Origin: Paenibacillus whitsoniae
GTDB taxonomy: Bacteria > Bacillota > Bacilli > Paenibacillales > NBRC-103111
Direction: 5' to 3'
NCBI RefSeq assembly: GCF_003955665.1
Contig: NZ_RXHU01000014.1
Span: 62,001-126,000, forward strand
Length of the DNA stretch: 64,000 nucleotides
Shown: positions 1 to 9,125 of the stretch, piece by piece
Position numbering within the stretch: position 1 is the stretch's first letter
How the letters are laid out: each line of letters starts with the position of its first letter
The notes under the pieces: model-generated
Told to the model about the DNA's origin: nothing
Seen by the model: only the letters and a program-made list of their open reading frames with translations
The model's database searches: none
Made by a program: the position numbers and the translations under genes

Positions 1-395
1 AGCAGGGTCTTGAAATACTCGGTTTTCCATGTAATCAATTTAACGAGAAAGAGCCAGGGAGTAACTTCGATGTACAGGAATATTGTAAGAGTATCTTTGG
101 AGTGTCGTTTCCGCTATTTGAGAAATTGGAGCTTAGGGGTCCCACTGCTCATCCTCTATTTCAATATCTAACTCAACAAGCACCATTTCAAGGTTTCGAT
201 ACTCAGACCTCGGGCGGTCTATGGATGCATAATTTTTTACAGGATAAGTATCCGGACATATACTCTGGTAACGGGATCAAGTGGAATTTCACAAAGTTTT
301 TGATCGATCGAAACGGTGATGTATACGGTAGATACGAAACTGCGACGGAACCAAATGAGATAGAGTTAGATATTGAATCGCTTCTTTTAAGGTAA
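1..395 (+). CDS. Glutathione peroxidase family protein, 5'-truncated by the window edge
   Basis: The reading frame is open from base 3 and ends at TAA 393-395, so only the C-terminal ~130 residues are visible. They contain the family signature LGFPCNQF near the window start and WNFTKFLIDRNG, which carries the Trp and Asn of the usual catalytic tetrad. The catalytic Cys/Sec lies upstream of the window. Enzymes of this type in Firmicutes are usually thioredoxin-dependent peroxidases that reduce hydroperoxides in the cytoplasm. An internal GTG at 102 is in frame but is not the real start, because the signature motif lies before it. Confidence 0.9.
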   Translation, partial: QGLEILGFPCNQFNEKEPGSNFDVQEYCKSIFGVSFPLFEKLELRGPTAHPLFQYLTQQAPFQGFDTQTSGGLWMHNFLQDKYPDIYSGNGIKWNFTKFLIDRNGDVYGRYETATEPNEIELDIESLLLR

Positions 396-522
396 ACAAA
401 TAATCACTATTGCAATCGTCACAGATGTGTTTGGCTATAGCATACGTATGGATAAAGAGAGGAAGCGGCCTGCAGCCAATCAGACGGAGAAACTTGGTGT
501 GCTTCAATCCTTTAGTTAATTA

Positions 523-1104
523 ATGAAAAATCCTTATCTGTTTAAATGCAGCGTCTTGATAGTGACCGCTTCAACTGTATTCGGGGCGATTACGAATTTC
601 CTGCCGCTTTATGCCGCACAGATGAAATATGGGAGTGCCGGCATCTATCTCATGCTCCAAGCCGGAGTTGTTGTTTTGGCTCGCTTTGCATGGAGAAAGA
701 AAATTCCCTCAGACGGAAAGTGGCATTCGTTCTTTATGATGGGTATTATTTTCATCTTGGCGATGGCAGCAGGATGCGTAAGCTATGCCATTGAAGGCGG
801 GGGCGTTTTCTTCTATGCGGGCGCCGTACTGATGGGGATTGCACAGGCGCTACTCTATCCGGCGTTAACGACGTATTTGAGTTTTGTTTTGCCGCAGACG
901 AGCCGAAACGTGCCGCTAGGTCTATACATCGCAACGGCTGATCTGGGTGTGTCGCTGGGAGGCGTCATTATGGGACCGATTGCGGATGCCACATCATATT
1001 CATTCATGTATATGATGTGTGCTGTGATCGGTGCGGCGATGATCGGTTTTGCCTATGATCGAAGAACGGTTTTTGTTGACGAAGGTGGAGAAATTAGGCA
1101 GTAG
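523..1104 (+). pseudogene. C-terminal half of an MFS transporter (remnant)
   Basis: The 193 residues form about six hydrophobic segments and match the second half of a ~400-residue major facilitator (text such as LMGIAQALLYPALTTYLSF, then GVSLGGVIMGPIAD). The N-terminal half is absent: the 127 bases upstream do not encode it, and no clear ribosome binding site precedes ATG 523. A second, shorter and frameshifted copy of the same segment lies near 17.7 kb. A truncated but expressed protein is possible, but a decayed gene is more likely. Confidence 0.7.
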
Positions 1105-1174
1105 AGGGGGCGCTTTCCACCAAGAAGATTCACTGAAAGCCCAGATTGAGCGCACTTCACAACGTTAAAAACAT

Positions 1175-2263
1175 TTACTGGAGGTTAGGTTTACGCTGTT
1201 TCAGGACGGCAATAATTAGCAGAAGAAGCGGTAACCCGGTGATGAAAATTGGGAGAACAACGTTTTTCCAGAATATAGGGAATGACATTTGTGATACCAC
1301 AATGTTATTTGGAGAAAGTGCAATTAGAATTAAAATGACAGCGACAATTCCTGTCATCTTTCTCCACCTTATAATTCCAAATAATTTGGCTGTACCATAA
1401 CTGGTCATGAACAAATACATGGATAGCTTAATGAAGATGCTGAAGATTAGGACGTTCACCGCGAGCACGTCAATATTTTGAATGAATTCCATAACGGACA
1501 CATATTGACATATCGAATATACGGGGTAGATAAAATAAGTTGGCAGTACCGGACCAATAATCATACAAGTACTTGCCGCCATTACGACAAGCAGTATGCC
1601 AGCTAATGCAACCCCACCAATTGCTGTAACGGTGACTTTTCGTTGCGTAGGCAGAAATCCAATCAGCATCAACACTGCGATGGACTCTCCAAGGAATGAT
1701 AACGTCCCAAGGCTTCCTTTTACTAAAGAGCTGAAACCATTCATGGGGGTTAATGGTAAAAGTCTATGTGGCTGGAAATCCTTTGTTAAAAATAAAGTTA
1801 TCAAGATGATGGTTCCTACGATGAAGGGGCCGATGATCTCACTACAACGTCCTAAAGTTTGGATGCCACCATTTACGGTGTAGACCATCATCACGACCAT
1901 CATAATCATAATAACCCAAATCGGTGTTTTGGAAAAAAGTGTCATAAACACGAAATCCGCGTACTCACGAAGAATAATACCCCCAACTGCAAACCAAATC
2001 ACAAGATAGAATACGAAAAGTACTTTACCGAGCCACTTACCGATAATATCGGATACGAATTCATCAAACGTTTTTCCGGGATACAATAAACTCAATTTAA
2101 CGGATATGTAGGTGATGACAAGGCTCGCCAGGAGAGCCAAAAACACCGATAACCATGCCACTTGGCCGCTTTCATTGAAGGCATCTCCGATAGCCAGTAA
2201 TGCAGTCATGCCAATTTCCATCGTTACGAGCAGCCAGAACAGCTGATTCAAAGACAGCTTCAT
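1175..2263 (-). CDS. GerAB/GerKB-type spore germination permease
   Basis: This is the B subunit of a nutrient germinant receptor (Spore_permease family, related to amino-acid transporters), 362 residues with about ten membrane segments by eye. It acts in the inner spore membrane with the A and C subunits, and by family knowledge binds the germinant. It begins 13 bp after the C subunit, so the operon order is A-C-B rather than the B. subtilis gerA order A-B-C. Its ribosome binding site is weak, consistent with translation coupled to the upstream gene. Confidence 0.92.
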   Translation of the reverse strand: MKLSLNQLFWLLVTMEIGMTALLAIGDAFNESGQVAWLSVFLALLASLVITYISVKLSLLYPGKTFDEFVSDIIGKWLGKVLFVFYLVIWFAVGGIILREYADFVFMTLFSKTPIWVIMIMMVVMMVYTVNGGIQTLGRCSEIIGPFIVGTIILITLFLTKDFQPHRLLPLTPMNGFSSLVKGSLGTLSFLGESIAVLMLIGFLPTQRKVTVTAIGGVALAGILLVVMAASTCMIIGPVLPTYFIYPVYSICQYVSVMEFIQNIDVLAVNVLIFSIFIKLSMYLFMTSYGTAKLFGIIRWRKMTGIVAVILILIALSPNNIVVSQMSFPIFWKNVVLPIFITGLPLLLLIIAVLKQRKPNLQ

Positions 2264-2276
2264 GTGATCCCAACTT

Positions 2277-3428
2277 TCATTTGACTTGAATCGAAGAATT
2301 TTGTTGTCCGAGTTGTTTGATTTCCAAATTAGTTCGAACGACGAGTTCGGAATTAACGAAGATCGTATCCCAATCCTTTTTGTGTTGTTTCCAATAGTTT
2401 GGGTGTTGTCGATACAATGTTTCTCCGATACCGAGCACGTCTAACTTAAAGGTATTCTGCACCTTATCTATGAGCCGAATCATCTGCTTGCTGATCTCCT
2501 GATTGAATGATTCTTGAAGTTTCATGAGATCAGAGTAATTAGATAACACAAGCGAAGTATTGTTTTCTTTTATGACGATATGCCCTTTAATTGCAATCTC
2601 AATTCGGATTTTGTCGGAATCCAAGGCTGTAATGCGGATTTTTCTTTTCGGTTGAAAGACAACTCCGGATGATTGACCCTGAAGTTCGGTCGTGAGAACT
2701 ACATATTTGGCTAATCCAAGGATCCAGTCTCTATTATGAGCTTCTTCATTGTCAAGGTAACCCACTAACTGATTGTCATGATTGAATATAGCACGGCCAT
2801 AGAACATCATCATTGGCTTAGCAAGGCCAGGGGGAAATATTTTCTGCATAACAGGCAGCGTTGGCGAACTTCCTTCTCCCTTGGAATTTATTAAATATTC
2901 AACTAAAGAACTTCCGACTATCCCCCCGGTAGCCTGATGAATTTTGATAGGCGCCATTCCCGGCAGCTCCTCTAGTGGATAGTTGACTTTCATAATATCC
3001 ATCGCAGTACCATCTTTTACTACCCATATATCTGTCCGGAGTCTGCTATCTGGATCGTGGGTATAAGAGTCTAGAATTTCAGATATTCCGCTTTTTGCAA
3101 GCCTTTCTCCAATGAATAGATTGCGTCTATGCCCGCGAGTCATCGACCTTGATAGGTAACGCTGCATAATCTCGATCGATTCATAAATATTTCTGCCACT
3201 GCTTGTCTCAAGAAAATAAGACGGTTTCGATGATCCTTGTCCTTCCCCTTTTTTAGAGGGAATAAATAGTTGAGCAGTAGCAAGGTAACGTTTGTCCTTA
3301 CCTTCGTCCAAATCAATCCCGCCTGCAAGATCAAAAACCTGATCGTTCAGCTCTTTTCGATCCCAGCAGCCGCATAGCAGACTCGCGAGTGTCAGGATTG
3401 ATATGTAAACTTTACAGCTTCCCTTCAT
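2277..3428 (-). CDS. GerAC-type germination lipoprotein, Ger(x)C family
   Basis: This is the C subunit of the germinant receptor, a lipoprotein on the outer face of the inner spore membrane. The start at 3428 is preceded by AGGAGG nine bases upstream and gives the N-terminus MKGSCKVYISILTL with lipobox LLCGC and the family motif CWDRKELND right after the lipid-modified Cys. A longer frame from 3461 lacks such a site and would bury the signal peptide. The gene overlaps the end of the A subunit by 17 bp. Confidence 0.92.
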   Translation of the reverse strand: MKGSCKVYISILTLASLLCGCWDRKELNDQVFDLAGGIDLDEGKDKRYLATAQLFIPSKKGEGQGSSKPSYFLETSSGRNIYESIEIMQRYLSRSMTRGHRRNLFIGERLAKSGISEILDSYTHDPDSRLRTDIWVVKDGTAMDIMKVNYPLEELPGMAPIKIHQATGGIVGSSLVEYLINSKGEGSSPTLPVMQKIFPPGLAKPMMMFYGRAIFNHDNQLVGYLDNEEAHNRDWILGLAKYVVLTTELQGQSSGVVFQPKRKIRITALDSDKIRIEIAIKGHIVIKENNTSLVLSNYSDLMKLQESFNQEISKQMIRLIDKVQNTFKLDVLGIGETLYRQHPNYWKQHKKDWDTIFVNSELVVRTNLEIKQLGQQNSSIQVK

Positions 3429-4863
3429 TACCAGTCTTCCTCCTGAACCCGGACTTTCCATATCTCATTCGACTAATATGCGTTCGTGGTGCTCTGATAA
3501 ATACATCACTCAATTGCCGGAGACGTAAAGGGGAGACAGGGGACAAATACGGAACGCCGAACGGCTCCAAACGGGCCATGTGAGCTAAAAGCCCGATCGT
3601 TCCCATTGCGACTCCATATAGCCCGAACATACCTGAGAGGAGAAGCATCGGAAACCGAAGGATTCGAAAAGCGATGCTCATGTTGTAACGTGGTATGGCA
3701 AAAGAAGCAATGCCGGTCATCGAAACAACGATTACCATTGGTGCAGATACAATCCCAGCTTGGACGGCAGCTTGCCCGATGACAAGCGCGCCTACGATGC
3801 TGACTGCTGAACCTGTCGCCTTGGGCAAACGAATTCCAGCTTCACGGAGTGCCTCGAACATGAATTCCATCAATAATGCTTCAATGACGCTGGGAAATGG
3901 AACGCCTTCTCGAGCCGTCGTTATACTGAAAAGGAAATTCGTTGGCATGAGCTGTGAATGAAATGTTGTAATTGCTACGAACAACGAAGGAAGATAAAGC
4001 GAGATGGAGAAGAGAATTAGCCTTGTCCACCTCATAAGTGTAGCGAAAATGAAACGTTCATAATAATCATCTGCAGACTGAAACGTTGACCAAAACGTCA
4101 TGGGGACGATTAATGCATTTGGCGAACCGTCCGTTAGTAAAGCGACTTTACCTTCTAAAATATTAGCGGCAACAATATCCGGGCGCTCCGTTAGTTGTAT
4201 TTGAGGGAATGGAGTAAACGATACCTCCTCAATCATTTCTTCAATATAACCCGAATCTAAAATTGCATCCGTTCGAATGCGGTTAACCCGTTCCTTCACC
4301 TGACTCAATATGTTTTCCTGGACAATACCTTCCACATATACGATAATGACGTTTGTTTTCGATAACGAACCTATCTTGATCGATTCAAGTTTTAAACGAG
4401 TGGATTGAATTTTTTTACGAATAAGCGATGAATTTACTTCAACCCGTTCCGTAAAGCTCTCTCGAGGACCTCGAATTGACTGTTCAAATGTCGGCTCATC
4501 AATGCTGCGGCCATCTTTTGATTTCAAATCCAGCAAGATACAACTGGATCTTCCTTCGATAAATACCGCTGTTTGTCCTTGAAGAAGCAAGTTACAGACT
4601 TCTTGAATGAATCGCGTCTCGCTACTTGGCCCAACGGAAGAGATGTGAGCAGTCGTAAATAAACCACTCCATTCAGAGGAATCGGGTCGAAAGAGTTCAT
4701 TGTTTAGTTTGTCTGTATCTACTAATCCGGCGATATAAATGATGAGTACGCTTTGACCGCCAGGAAGATGGATGGAGCGAAACGTAATATCGAAACAAGC
4801 ATCGAACAGTTGACGCAGCATTTGTTCGTTCTCAGCTTGATTTTGAGAAATGAGTGTGTCCAA
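3412..4863 (-). CDS. GerAA-type spore germination receptor subunit A
   Basis: 483 residues with a hydrophilic N-terminal half and about five membrane segments in the C-terminal half, matching the GerA family in length and text (for example PFPQIQLTERPD, GRSSCILLD). It is the first gene of the three-gene germinant receptor operon. The start is TTG 4863, since a good GAGGTGA site sits eight bases upstream and no ATG fits. The receptor senses small germinants and triggers release of ions and dipicolinate from dormant spores. It marks the host as an endospore former. Confidence 0.92.
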   Translation of the reverse strand: MDTLISQNQAENEQMLRQLFDACFDITFRSIHLPGGQSVLIIYIAGLVDTDKLNNELFRPDSSEWSGLFTTAHISSVGPSSETRFIQEVCNLLLQGQTAVFIEGRSSCILLDLKSKDGRSIDEPTFEQSIRGPRESFTERVEVNSSLIRKKIQSTRLKLESIKIGSLSKTNVIIVYVEGIVQENILSQVKERVNRIRTDAILDSGYIEEMIEEVSFTPFPQIQLTERPDIVAANILEGKVALLTDGSPNALIVPMTFWSTFQSADDYYERFIFATLMRWTRLILFSISLYLPSLFVAITTFHSQLMPTNFLFSITTAREGVPFPSVIEALLMEFMFEALREAGIRLPKATGSAVSIVGALVIGQAAVQAGIVSAPMVIVVSMTGIASFAIPRYNMSIAFRILRFPMLLLSGMFGLYGVAMGTIGLLAHMARLEPFGVPYLSPVSPLRLRQLSDVFIRAPRTHISRMRYGKSGFRRKTGNEGKL

Positions 4864-4993
4864 CAGAATTTCACCTCACATATCCTTGCCAAAGCTATTT
4901 TTCCATTATTTCTCGTATTTATGCATAATGTGCTTACTTAGAAGTTAGATCAAAGGAATTTAATGTCTCGTCCTGAGTTTTGGAATATACAAT

Positions 4994-5023
4994 TTGACAT
5001 ATCGCAAAACTGTAATGTATAAT
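4994..5023 (+). promoter_or_regulatory. Sigma-A-type promoter placing +1 on the arsR start codon
   Basis: TTGACA at 4994-4999 and TATAAT at 5018-5023 are separated by 18 bases. Transcription should start about seven bases after the -10, which is the ATG at 5030, so the message may be leaderless. Confidence 0.75.
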
Positions 5024-5029
5024 AGCGAC

Positions 5030-5329
5030 ATGGCCAACCAAATTGAAGTTTTCAAGGCACTATCCAATGAAGCGCGAATTCAAATTTTAGAATGGTTGAA
5101 AGAACCAACAATTCATTTTTCACCCCAGGAAGGGGCGGATTTAATTACAGTGGGGGTATGTGTAAGTCAAATCACTGAAAAATTAAACATGAATCAATCT
5201 ACTGCCTCGCAATATCTATCCATACTTCAAAGAGCAGGATTGGTCCACGCTACACGCTTAGGGAAATGGACTTATTATAGAAGGAATGAAGATGCGATCA
5301 AAAATATTGGTCAGTTCCTTCAGAAATAA
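5030..5329 (+). CDS. ArsR/SmtB-family transcriptional regulator
   Basis: A 99-residue winged-helix repressor. The DNA-recognition region reads ITEKLNMNQSTASQYLSILQRAGL, with the classic ArsR text FKALSNEARIQIL before it. One Cys sits in GVCVSQI instead of the ELCVC pair of arsenic sensors, so it may sense oxidants or another signal rather than arsenite. The start at 5030 is chosen because an upstream in-frame start at 4994 would lie inside the -35 box. A hairpin follows at 5349-5375. The next gene, an alcohol dehydrogenase, is a candidate target by position only. Confidence 0.85.
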   Translation: MANQIEVFKALSNEARIQILEWLKEPTIHFSPQEGADLITVGVCVSQITEKLNMNQSTASQYLSILQRAGLVHATRLGKWTYYRRNEDAIKNIGQFLQK

Positions 5330-5696
5330 GATAATCAGAAATAAAGAAAACTGAATTCATTTATTGGATTCAGTTATTCTAAGAAATTCATATCGACAAT
5401 TTCCGAATTATAAATTTTTTTTGTTTTTATATATCTATATTTTGAGATATTTATATTTATCAACTTAAGGAGGTGAGACGCTTATGTTAATATTGTCATC
5501 CTTGCAATAGATAAGTAATTATTTTGAAAGCTAACCGGAATGCGCGTTCGGGTTATGCTAGTTTCTAGATACCCTCTTTGAAAAAATAAATATCAATGCT
5601 CCAATAACATAGATGCATGTATGCCCTGAAATAGGGTGTAGCCTTATTGCTTTAGGTTAAACAATATTAATTTCAATAGAGAGAGGTATTACGAAT
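5330..5696 (+). other. AT-rich leader region with a terminator-like hairpin and a 9-codon ORF
   Basis: This 367-base gap holds a hairpin (AACTGAAT 5349-5356 with ATTCAGTT 5368-5375) after arsR, then an AT-rich stretch. A very strong ribosome site AAGGAGGTGAG follows at about 5467-5477, with a mini-ORF at 5484-5510 encoding MLILSSLQ. Beyond it are imperfect stem-loops (AACCGGAA/TTCGGGTT near 5531-5553; CCCT/AGGG near 5624-5636). The layout is that of a translated leader before the dehydrogenase. I recognise no named riboswitch. Confidence 0.45.
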
Positions 5697-6863
5697 ATGG
5701 AAAATTTTGAATTTCATAATCCCACCAAAATCTTGTTTGGAAAGGGTCAAGTAAGCAACTTAAAAAAGGAAATTCCTGCATATGGCAAACGCATTTTGCT
5801 TTTGTACGGAGGCGGCAGCATAAAAAAAATCGGTCTTTACGATAAGGTGATTAGTGAACTCAAAGAAATTGGCACTCATATCATTGAGTTAGGAGGCGTT
5901 GAACCGAATCCTCGACTAACGACTGTCAATCAAGGGATTAGCCTTATAAGAGAAAATCAGCTTGATTTTATTCTTGCAGTCGGTGGCGGCAGCGTTATTG
6001 ATTGTGCTAAAGCAATTGCCGCGGGCGTTCCCTACGATGGCGATGTATGGGATATCGTGACCGGTAAGGCAAAAGCATCGTCCAATTCTGTACCGATTGG
6101 CACTGTTATCACGATAGCGGGAACAGGATCTGAGATGAACGGAAATTCCGTTATCACAAATTGGGAAACGAATACGAAAGCGTTTTTCAACTCCAATCAT
6201 GTACTTCCAAGATTCAGTATTCTAGATCCAGAGATTACATTCTCTGTACCTCTGGACCAGACGATATACGGCACCGTTGATATTATGGCCCATATCTTCG
6301 AACAGTATTTTCATGCTTCTAGTAACGCACCTCTTCAAGAAAAAATTGGTGAAGCGATTCTACGTACTGTCATTGAAACAGCACCAAAGCTCGTGAACGA
6401 TTTGAACAATTACGAATACCGCGAAGTCATGTTGCTAAATGGTACATTGGCCTTAAACGGATTAACTGGAATGGGCGTTAGTCCGGATTGGGCAACGCAT
6501 CTTATCGAACATGCCGTATCGGCCGTCCATGACATACCACATGGCGGGGGAATCGCGATTATTGCCCCGCATTGGATGGAACATGTCGCGGCCACACGAC
6601 CAGAAAAAGTCGCACAACTGGGTGTTCGTGTATTCGATTTAGACCGGACAGGGAAAACAGATGCTCAATTGGCAGCGGAAGCGATCCAGTCTCTTAGAAA
6701 ATTTTGGACCTCCATTGGAGCCCCTACGAAACTATCGGACTATGGAATTGATGACAAGGAAATTGAATTGATGACGGAGAGGTCTATGCTCGCCGATCAA
6801 ATAGGAAACTATGTTCCACTTACAAAAGAAGACGTCAGAAAGATCTTGAGAAATTCTTTATAA
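5697..6863 (+). CDS. Iron-containing alcohol dehydrogenase (butanol dehydrogenase/YugJ type)
   Basis: 388 residues, full length for group III metal-dependent alcohol dehydrogenases that interconvert aldehydes or ketones and alcohols with NAD(P)H. The nucleotide-binding text VGGGSVIDCAKAIAAG is present, as are the metal ligands: Asp and His in GTVDIMAHIFEQ and two His in HLIEHAVSAVHDIPHGGG. It follows the arsR gene after a 367-base leader and ends at a strong terminator. Stress-linked aldehyde detoxification is a guess from context. Confidence 0.92.
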   Translation: MENFEFHNPTKILFGKGQVSNLKKEIPAYGKRILLLYGGGSIKKIGLYDKVISELKEIGTHIIELGGVEPNPRLTTVNQGISLIRENQLDFILAVGGGSVIDCAKAIAAGVPYDGDVWDIVTGKAKASSNSVPIGTVITIAGTGSEMNGNSVITNWETNTKAFFNSNHVLPRFSILDPEITFSVPLDQTIYGTVDIMAHIFEQYFHASSNAPLQEKIGEAILRTVIETAPKLVNDLNNYEYREVMLLNGTLALNGLTGMGVSPDWATHLIEHAVSAVHDIPHGGGIAIIAPHWMEHVAATRPEKVAQLGVRVFDLDRTGKTDAQLAAEAIQSLRKFWTSIGAPTKLSDYGIDDKEIELMTERSMLADQIGNYVPLTKEDVRKILRNSL

Positions 6864-6873
6864 TGAATTATTA

Positions 6874-6907
6874 AGAGGGGCTGTCTCTTTGAGACAGCCC
6901 CCTCTTT
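6874..6907 (+). terminator. Rho-independent terminator after the alcohol dehydrogenase
   Basis: GAGGGGCTGTCTC pairs with GAGACAGCCCC across a TTT loop and is followed by CTCTTTG. Confidence 0.85.
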
Positions 6908-6930
6908 GTAAAAAGACATTAGATAAGATT

Positions 6931-6952
6931 AAAAAGCCGCAAATAATGCGGC
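6931..6952 (-). terminator. Terminator for the minus-strand hydrolase
   Basis: On the minus strand GCCGCA-TTATT-TGCGGC is followed by TTTTTAATC, about 30 bases beyond the hydrolase stop codon. Confidence 0.75.
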
Positions 6953-6984
6953 ATTCGATGTTATTATGTGAAGATGAAAACTTC

Positions 6985-8037
6985 TTATCGAAAAAACTCC
7001 TTAAACTGTTTAATGATTTCTTCAGGCTGCTCTTCTGGAATCCAATGTCCGGTTCTTTTGAGTTCCACAACTTTCGGATTCATTGTATTTTCTTTTAGGA
7101 AAGGTCCCAGATCGCTAATGCCCGTTGAACCATAGATACCCAAGACCGGTACAGATAGTTTTTTATATGTGTTGAAATCGTCGATATCCTGTCGAAATGC
7201 CCGAAACCAATCGTTTGCTGCCCGAAGCGCATCAGGTTTTGCATAGGCCGCGATATAGATCGCTTTTTCTTGTGGGTTAAGAGCAGGTTTATCATAGGAT
7301 AAATAATCGTAAGCCCAATTGTAGGCTATGTCCAGATTTTTACCTTGCAGCAATTGTTCCGGCAAATTGGGTACATTATTAAACGCCCACCACCACGGGA
7401 ACTTAGCACGGGCTGGATTACTCACATCGTACGAGCCAGGTGGTGCCACGAGCGGTATCTTCAGCATGTTGTCGTCTGGATGTGAGATGTCGAGCATGGC
7501 TAGTTTTTTTGTGGCATGCGGGTAATTAGCTGCGAAAGCATAAGCGACCGTGGACCCTATATCATGGCCTGCAATATAAATATTCTTATAGCCAAGCTCG
7601 TTCATCAATGCATAAATATCGGACGCCATCGTTTTCTTGTCGTAGCCAGTTGTAGGCTTATCGGAACTACCCATTCCTCGAATATCGATGGAATAAACAT
7701 GATAATACTTAGCTAACTCAGGCATTACCTTGCGATATTCATACCACGTTTCGGGCCATCCTGGTAATAGAAATAGCGGTTCGCCTTTGCCGCCTTCAAC
7801 ATAGTGAAGTTTGATTCCATTAACCGTTTTATTTCCATTATGAAAACCCTGCAGCGTTTTAACCAGTTCTTCGTCAATATTCTCGGTTCTACCCGAGTCA
7901 GAAGAGGCAGTGATAAATGTCGGTACTGTTCCCGTTGCAACGTTTAGCTTGTAGGCCAAGTATAAGGGGAAAAGCATTAGTGTTATGATCAGCAATCTAG
8001 CTATCTTTAGAGTCTTTAATTTAGTTCTTAACATCAT
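6985..8037 (-). CDS. Membrane-anchored alpha/beta hydrolase, epoxide hydrolase-like
   Basis: 350 residues with an N-terminal hydrophobic anchor (about residues 13-30), then an alpha/beta hydrolase fold. The text PGWPETWYEYRKVMP and the nucleophile elbow GHDIGS, with Asp in place of Ser, are those of epoxide hydrolases and haloalkane dehalogenases. The C-terminal GHWIPEEQPEEI supplies the catalytic His. The substrate is unknown. The start at 8037 has AAAGGAGG eight bases upstream. It is a stand-alone gene convergent with the alcohol dehydrogenase. Confidence 0.85.
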   Translation of the reverse strand: MMLRTKLKTLKIARLLIITLMLFPLYLAYKLNVATGTVPTFITASSDSGRTENIDEELVKTLQGFHNGNKTVNGIKLHYVEGGKGEPLFLLPGWPETWYEYRKVMPELAKYYHVYSIDIRGMGSSDKPTTGYDKKTMASDIYALMNELGYKNIYIAGHDIGSTVAYAFAANYPHATKKLAMLDISHPDDNMLKIPLVAPPGSYDVSNPARAKFPWWWAFNNVPNLPEQLLQGKNLDIAYNWAYDYLSYDKPALNPQEKAIYIAAYAKPDALRAANDWFRAFRQDIDDFNTYKKLSVPVLGIYGSTGISDLGPFLKENTMNPKVVELKRTGHWIPEEQPEEIIKQFKEFFR

Positions 8038-8400
8038 AATTCCTCCTTTGACTTCATCATTTCACCATCAGCAGTTAAGTTTCCCTAGCCCAATATCCCA
8101 TATTCATAACGGAAAGGAAAAATATAAGAATTAGCCCAAAAAAACCGAGTTAATTTTTGAAAGAAGTACCCGCGATTGCCGCACCCATAAGTGCATCTGA
8201 TTTTCCTCCACCAGCAGGGCCGCCATAACCGATAACCTTAAATACGTGAATTTTGAAGCCAAGAATTTGTACCGAATACCACTCCACAAAGGGATGAATC
8301 AAATAAACCAAGATCGAAAAAGACGTATTGGATCCAGATATTACTTACTGTTAATACGCGGATCATTTCAATTTAATCAATTTTTTTTGATTAATAGAGT
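8038..8400. other. Gene-poor gap before the arsC remnant
   Basis: There is no convincing gene. The minus strand has a 61-codon stretch (8342 down to 8150) without a start codon and with a Walker-A-like GPAGGGKS near its end, which I do not call. The first 50 codons of the plus-strand arsC frame also have no resemblance to ArsC. Confidence 0.5.
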
Positions 8401-8776
8401 GAAGAGTGCTGGATTGGAGGCACATGGACTTAACCCTCGAGCAGTCCAAGTTATGAAAGAAGCTGACGTTGATATTACAAATCACACATCAGATGTAATC
8501 GACCCTGAAATCCTTCAAGAAGCCGATTACATCATTACGCTTTGCGGCCATGCAAACGATAATTGTCCGGTTGTACGTAATGATAAAGCAGAGCGATGGC
8601 ACTGGGGATTTGAAGATCCAGCAAAAGCAACTGGTACAGAATTAGAAGTAATGGCTAAATTTCGTGAAGTTCGAGATTCCATTAAAAGCCGTTTAGTGCG
8701 GTTTGTGAAAGGGGGAACTGACCATGATAAAAAGAAGATTCAAACGGGACACGTTAATTCAAAACGAGAAGCACGG
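8400..8776 (+). pseudogene. arsC: arsC remnant: thioredoxin-type arsenate reductase lacking its N-terminus
   Basis: The text [39 protein letters not shown] and [14 protein letters not shown] matches the middle and end of the ~140-residue ArsC family (low-molecular-weight phosphatase fold). The N-terminal phosphate loop with the catalytic Cys (CTGNSCRS in typical members) is missing and replaced by unrelated sequence from the frame start at 8246. The frame also runs through an obvious terminator at 8777-8805. The resolving Cys of TLCGHA and a second Cys (NCPV) remain. A catalytically dead remnant. Confidence 0.8.
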
Positions 8777-8805
8777 CAGCCGGCCCAAAAGATCGGCTGT
8801 TTTTT
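8777..8805 (+). terminator. Terminator behind the arsC remnant
   Basis: CAGCCG pairs with CGGCTG and a TTTTTT run follows. It lies inside the remnant's open frame, which supports decay of the original stop. Confidence 0.75.
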
Positions 8806-9125
8806 ATTGGTTAAAGGCCAGCTTAGTTAATGTCTTTATTGCAGCCTGCCATTTTAGTGGCTGGTTATTAGAATTTTTTTGGTCATCGCTCCAGCTTAAT
8901 GACATGCCTACAGAGTGTTTCTTTTCACCGATAGACCTGGGAGACTTGTGTTTTATAGATGTACAGATATCCGTATTTTAAAATAGGAAATTAGTGGTAA
9001 TGTCGAAATTTGTAGGAATAATTCATATGTAGATAGAAACTGGAAAGGTGCGGGAATAAGAGCTTTAACGAAAAATAAAATTAATTCCTACATTTTAGGT
9101 GATTTGTAAGAAAGGAGCAACCCAA

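Noticed and set aside
8150-8342. A 61-codon minus-strand stretch with a Walker-A-like GPAGGGKS
   Set aside because: It has no start codon or ribosome site, ends about 20 residues after the motif, and shows no other ATPase feature.
8724-8981. An 85-codon frame starting inside the arsC remnant behind GGGGGA
   Set aside because: It crosses the terminator hairpin and matches nothing I know.
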